Positions 58,816-64,000 of a stretch of DNA of 64,000 nt are shown here, piece after piece (the stretch's first letter is position 1; every line of letters begins with the position of its first letter). The notes below the pieces were generated by a model. That model did not search any database. It was not told the DNA's origin and saw only the letters and a list, made by a program, of their open reading frames with translations. The translations under genes and the position numbers were made by a program. The DNA is taken from the NCBI GenBank assembly GCA_023055355.1, contig JALJCS010000015.1, forward strand, positions 11,866,001 through 11,930,000, written 5' to 3'. This DNA comes from Agelaius tricolor. Its lineage: Eukaryota > Chordata > Aves > Passeriformes > Icteridae.

Positions 58816-61800
58816 GAAATAATGAAAGAAACAGAGTTGATCTAATAAAGCTGTTTCAGGATTTTCACTTGAGTACATTTTAGAGATTCCTAATTTTCAT
58901 TTGGTTGGTACTTTTGACTCAAGAAAATAGTGAGCATCCCAATCATACTTTAAAGCCAAAAATATGCAGGTCAAAATATGACTGCACTTTGTATCAAAGA
59001 TTGGATCTGACTGCAATGTGTTTTCAGCACCCAGCTTCAGGTTCTATATTTTTTATTTTAATTTTTAAGCTCATCTGACCAAAATGACACAAGAGCCCCT
59101 TTCCCCTAAATACCCAAGGCATATTAAGATTCTATTTCACTGGTTCATTTCAAATCCAGATTTTATGTTGCCTGATAATCATTACACTACTGACACAAGC
59201 CATTCCTGTTTATCCACATAGCATTCAAAACTGGGGAAAAGGGGTTTACTCAAAGCCATCCTTTCACATTCCTAGGTGTAAAAAGGTATGTTGAAGCTTT
59301 TGGGCTGCTAGAAGTCTACCCCACAGAGGTTTATAAAATAAAGGTTTGGCCTGCAGTGCAGTTACCCATTACAAAGAGACCATGGTCTGTTACATGAACT
59401 TGATCTTTCCCTCCACTCAGCCCCACATCACAGCACCAGGTTATGCAGAAAAGCCTCAACACAAAAGTCAGATCCAAATCCACATTTCTAGAACACAAGA
59501 GTCTGTGCAGGGGCCCTAACAGTGCCCTGCATTTGCTGTTTTAAAGAACAAAGGTGAAAAATAAAACCATGTATTTGAAAACAGAATTATGTATTTTCAT
59601 TGGAACTACCTCCAACCTCATGCAGGCCTCAGTGAGAAGAAAACTGGGTACCAAAGTGATTAGAAAAGGAGTATCAACGTTAATAATATTTATTCTTCTC
59701 TGAGAATTCCCTACAGTCCTGCTCAGGGAACCAAGGTAGTGAACAACAGCAAAAAATCCAGCTTTTCCAGCAGGTGCCTGGCTAATATTTGAGAAACAAG
59801 CAAATATGTGATCTTTTTAGGGACAAGTATATACCCCATCTGTTGTGTGAACCAATGTTTCATCCTTCTAATCTGGAATATTAGCAGATATGTTCAGATT
59901 CTGAAACCTGACCTGCTTCTGAGAAGAGAATCATTCAACTAGGTTACACCAAAATAATCAGCAGTTAAAAACTAACATCAGTAGATAGTGACTCTATCAG
60001 CATTTTTCTCTTGCTGCATTTTTTTTTCTTAAGTAATTAAAAAGTGTCTCTGAAAGAGCAGTATGTACAGTATGTCATAAAGTCTCTCTGAACTACCTAT
60101 ATTTACCCCTGAAAGTGAATTCTTTATAAGACCTAGGATATCAAAGAAACGAGGGATCAAAGTAGTTTTAATAAGCAACCCAGTGTTTGTAGAACCTGCA
60201 CTTTCATGTATCATGTTTTGTTCAAGTTCTTAATTTCGGTTCCTCACCACAGAAGGCACTTAAGATAACTATCTATAACCATATTGTCATGTTGAATCCT
60301 TTGATTATTTAACATGTACACCTTAGTGAAACAAAAATGCCTTTTTTTCCCCATAATATTTGGACTTCATTGTATTTTCTCACATGAAACATAGATTTGA
60401 TTTGTTTGATAGTTGGGTGATATTGTAGCATTTTCTTTAGTATTTCTATTTATATATTAGTAAAGTTCAATGTAGCACATTTTTATCTATTCCTATACGC
60501 TGATGTGATCTATAGCACCTTGATCTTTTATAAATTCATAATAAACATGCAACAAAAGACTGTAAGAGATACAGAAAACAAAGTTTACTGGGCCTTAAAA
60601 GAGAAACCAGAGGTTTCCCAGTGAACACCAGTATGCTCTTTAACATACTAAAATCAGTATCTCACCCTCTTGCTTGAAATTAGAGCTTTGCAATGTTTAC
60701 AAATTGTTTTGTGGTAAAAACAAACAACTTAAAACCCTCAAAACTCCCATATATGTTTGATCTGTAGTTATAATAAAATTTTCAGTAAAGACTGAGAATT
60801 ATTACACTCTTGCTTAGAAGCACAGATTGAAAGATGAAGGAACTATAAGATCAGACTGTATGCAAAAAGTAATAATAATAAAAAAGCAATAATGACAAAT
60901 ATATCTTGTAGCTACTCCAGCACCACATCTGGATATACAATTTTTGTTTTGCTCCGAAAACTAGCATACTCTTAGCTTGGAATCTGAATGAGAAATAAGT
61001 TAGAAACCTTTGCAGCAGCATACTGAAACATAAGCAGGCATGTCTATTTTCTCCCCTTTTTTCTCCTTTCTAAGTCTTACAGCAGGATCCACAGACACAA
61101 AGAGAGAAGACTGTTCACAGAAGAAGATACACAAGATTAATTCCAGCCCTTATGTGAAGTAAAAGCTGGTGCATGAGCAGCTAGGTGAGAGTTTAAAGGA
61201 TGCCTCACAACAAGGGAGGGTGTTTCCTCTGTTTTCACCAGTGTGACTGCAGCTCCTTAGTTCTCATTCAGCAAAGAGCACTGGAGTGGTTTTCTGCACA
61301 TTTCAGATACAAATGCCTTCCTTCAGCCTTTCTGCATACCTTGAAAAACACAGAACCTTAACCCCAGCACCACAATCAGCACAGTAACACTAACATCAAG
61401 ATCTCTCGAGAAAACCTTGTTAATAGAAAAAAAAAGGAGGGACATTTGGGGTCATACATAAAGAAGATGACATTTTGCACTTCTGTTTTATCACAGTCAC
61501 CTGACCCAGACCCCAAAACAGGGATCTTCCTAAATACAATGGTTCTCAAGTCTAGTGGAGCCTTCAGAATGAACCAAAACCTCATACTGGAACAGCAATC
61601 AGTGCTAACAGACTCAGGCTGCCTTTCCACTACTCAGATGACAAAAAAAATGCCGGATTCAAGTTTTCAGATCTGGTCCCCTGCAATTCCACAAAGGAGT
61701 GAGGGTGGTGCATGAGGGAGGGTAACTGGTCAACACGGCTCACTTGGCTTCTGCACACAGGAAATAACTTCAGGGTAAAGTTCCAAAAGAGGAATTGAAT

Positions 61801-61858
61801 TCCCTGACAATACAGGCAAGAGATTTCCCTGTGTTTCTTATCTTCTAGACCAGACCTA
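58816..61858. other. No gene seen
   Basis: Three kilobases of AT-rich unique sequence with short homopolymers only (T-run near 60020, A-run near 61429). Frames at 60029-60214 and 61376-61715 are short and unrecognised. Confidence 0.5.
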
Positions 61859-61900
61859 AATCAGGCTGTCATGTAATCAATGGACTATGATAGCCTGATT
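61859..61900. repeat. Foldback with 15-bp stem, 12-nt loop
   Basis: The left arm AATCAGGCTGTCATG (61859-61873) pairs with the right arm TATGATAGCCTGATT (61886-61900) over 15 positions, with two G-U-type pairs and no bulge. The loop is taatcaatggac. Shorter than a pre-miRNA stem. Function unknown. Confidence 0.92.
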
Positions 61901-62299
61901 ATCATGTAGGATAAGTGATATCTATTAGAAAAAATTGATCCTGACATAACTCAGAAAAGGCAGCAGCTTAAAGCTAGAGGCCACAGGCCCTGGACTGGCC
62001 TTTGTACATATTTAATGGCTGTCATTTTCCTGGAGGTGCCTGAAAACAGCAAAACTCTCAAGGTAAATCTATATTGATTGAATAATCCTTGTCATCTGTT
62101 AGGACTAACAAAGCTGTCACAGTACAGCCACAAGCAAACAGATTTTATTTGATAACTTTCTTTCCATTTCACCATAGAAGCACAAGTACTAGAGTTTCAA
62201 GGGAGCCCCTACATGTTTGGTCTGTTTTCACTCAGGTAATTCCCCAGTGGAGGCCCCTGTTTTCAGTGGCTGATTAACTGCCACGTACTTAATTAAACC

Positions 62300-62640
62300 T
62301 GCAGCATCAGAATTACAGTTTATGAAAGAATCAGAAGCCGGCTGCCAGCGAACCCCCAGTTCTGCAGGGCTTGTGTTATATTAGGAGCTGAGCCTGAATG
62401 ATTATGGCTTGGAGCTTGATAAAGATTGTAGGGGTGGGTGTGCTTGAGGCTGTCCCTTGTGACAGCATCTCCCTTTATGAATACAGAAAAATTCATCAAA
62501 CAGAAATCATTAAATGGAGCAGATGGGGTTTGCTGTGTGGCTGAGGCATAAAGCGCCTGCAGATGATGAGCACTGCACGAGGCAGCCGGGCAGATCAAAA
62601 CCACAGTCCTGGGGAAGGTGGGCAGTGCAGCACCCTTTGC
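62300..62640. promoter_or_regulatory. Candidate conserved non-coding element
   Basis: Retained CpGs (agccggctg, cagcgaac, aaagcgcctg, gcacgaggcagccggg) combine with AT-rich homeodomain-like words (tcattaaatgg near 62507, attcatcaaac near 62491) and no mobile-element wording. A 132-codon minus-strand frame (62320-62718) covers it; its translation is not recognisable and an unrelated plus-strand frame overlaps its end. The texture favours a regulatory element over a gene, by inference only. Confidence 0.3.
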
Positions 62641-64000
62641 TGTTGTTGTCCTCTCCATGCACAACTTGCTTTTATAGAGGTCAGAAATAATGTTCCCCCC
62701 AGTCACACTACCCTTCAATATCCCCCAAACCTCACCTGCTTCCCATCTGCATCTGCCTCGTGAAACCCTTGCAAAATCACAGGGAAAAAACAGTGCTGGG
62801 TGGAAGAAAAACTCCCTAGCTCCTTAATTCCCTCATTTCACACTCTAATAATATTTAATACAACATGACAGTTGTTTGTATTTTCATTGAATCCTTTTTA
62901 AATAGGTCAAACTTTTATTCTGCTTCTATTTTTAAAAGCTAGAATCTACTTTGCTTCATATGAGATTCAGGTGCCAGCACCTCAACACAGAACTGTATAT
63001 GGACAGACTTGAGCTGTATTTCATTTCTCAAGGCCAGTTCAACCTCTCTTGAAATGGAAGCACAAATCCAGGCATCCAAGCACCCACAAGCAGGGTCATA
63101 GGAGATCAACATCCCACATGCACCTTGTCTTGCCTCTAGGTGTGAATTTCACCCTCAAAGATTTTAGAATCCTCTCCTATTTCAATAGAAATTTCTGACT
63201 CCTAAGCCTGCAGAGAGTACCTCAATGTAAAAGCTCATTTATTCACCTTAAGTGCATTTATCTCAACTGATTTCTTTTGCCCTTCTTTAAAGGGTGTATC
63301 TTCTGCCCTCAAAGCACATGGGAAGAAAACAATTTTACAGGGAGCATAAAGTAGCAGATTTGGAGTCTCAGAATGAAGACTGCTAAAGGTAATTTTTTGT
63401 TTCATTGGGAGGGTGAATTGTTGACTATATTAACCTTACCTGCAAGGTGCATATGTTTCAGTTTTGCTTCATCTTCATCTACTAGAGCTCTTTTTAAATT
63501 CAAAAAGGCAGTAATTTTGTTTTATATTTTATCTATATAGGCTGCCATAAAATCTATCAATCTTAATGATCCTGTTAATTGTCTTTGGTTTTTAGCACCA
63601 TTTTCACTGATTTCTTTTCAAAAGAATACATATGCTCTTTCAATGCAATCATTTTAGAAATATATTTTTTATATAAAAAGCTGACTCATAGCTGAAACAG
63701 TGCCACTCAGGAATCTGGGAAGTTAGCTTCACACATATCAACATTTCTAGAAAGAAAGTACCCAGTAAATTGCACCCTAGAAACTTTGCCCAGAAGCAGG
63801 ATCTGTAGATCCTACATTCTCTTTAAAACACTAGATGATTTGGATTTTTTTAATGACTGAAAACCATCAAGAAGGATTTGGGTTTTTCTCTCCTCTCACC
63901 TGAGAAGGCAGTAACTTGGAGTACAAGTATTCCCTGCTGCTTAAACTGGACAGTGTCTCAACTGAACGTTTCCACAGGAAAAGTACAAAGCAACAAAATG
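62641..64000. other. No gene seen
   Basis: Unique sequence, AT-rich from about 63380 onward. No recognised repeat, RNA gene or coding frame up to the window edge. Confidence 0.5.

Noticed and set aside
1..64000. CRISPR arrays, bacterial operons, phage or integrase modules
   Set aside because: No regularly spaced repeats, no dense same-strand gene runs, and the CR1/SINE relics and microsatellites show vertebrate nuclear DNA.

Overview
The window looks like nuclear DNA of a bird, probably a non-coding stretch (gene desert or long introns). The bird reading rests on several degraded CR1 LINE fragments whose antisense 3' ends carry the familiar avian wording (a 'tggaagggaccc...catcaagtcc'-type stretch), a generally repeat-poor, moderately AT-rich and CpG-depleted background, a few very old MIR/CORE-SINE-like relics, and no Alu, B1/B2 or L1-like sequence. 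A songbird or other neoavian is plausible but not shown by the sequence.

No protein-coding gene, rRNA, tRNA or other classical RNA gene could be supported. The open reading frames are short, overlap on both strands, match no family I recognise, and several are caused by repeats (CR1, the AAAG tract) or local GC-rich patches. One stretch (53575-53841) has an acceptor-like polypyrimidine-AG in front of an open frame and is recorded as a weak exon candidate only.

Layout. 1-14 kb: a 20-bp tandem duplication, several candidate conserved non-coding elements (CNEs) rich in homeodomain-type TAAT cores, and the most striking structure of the window, a 28-bp near-perfect foldback at 3617-3678; SINE relics lie near 8.7 and 13.3 kb. 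14-31 kb: a low-complexity A/C tract, a SINE relic, an ATCT/TA microsatellite, CpG-retaining candidate CNEs (17.3, 26.5 and 28 kb), a GC-rich CpG cluster at 30.6-30.9 kb and a CR1 3' end beside it. 31-45 kb: AT-rich sequence, a TAAT-rich candidate element at 33.6 kb, a 28-bp tandem duplication at 34.8 kb, a MIR-like relic at 40.8 kb, a CR1 3' end at 41.05 kb and an older sense-strand CR1 piece at 42.9 kb. 45-50 kb: the busiest part, with two candidate regulatory elements, a small CpG cluster, a 159-bp uninterrupted purine tract flanked by two palindromes, and two CR1 fragments. 50-64 kb: mostly featureless, with two short hairpins, one SINE head, one A/C-rich tract and a candidate CNE at 62.3-62.6 kb.

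If the candidate regulatory elements are real, the window would act as a long-range enhancer landscape for a developmental gene outside it. That is inference from motif density and retained CpGs; no alignment could be run. I found no evidence of a novel multi-gene system.
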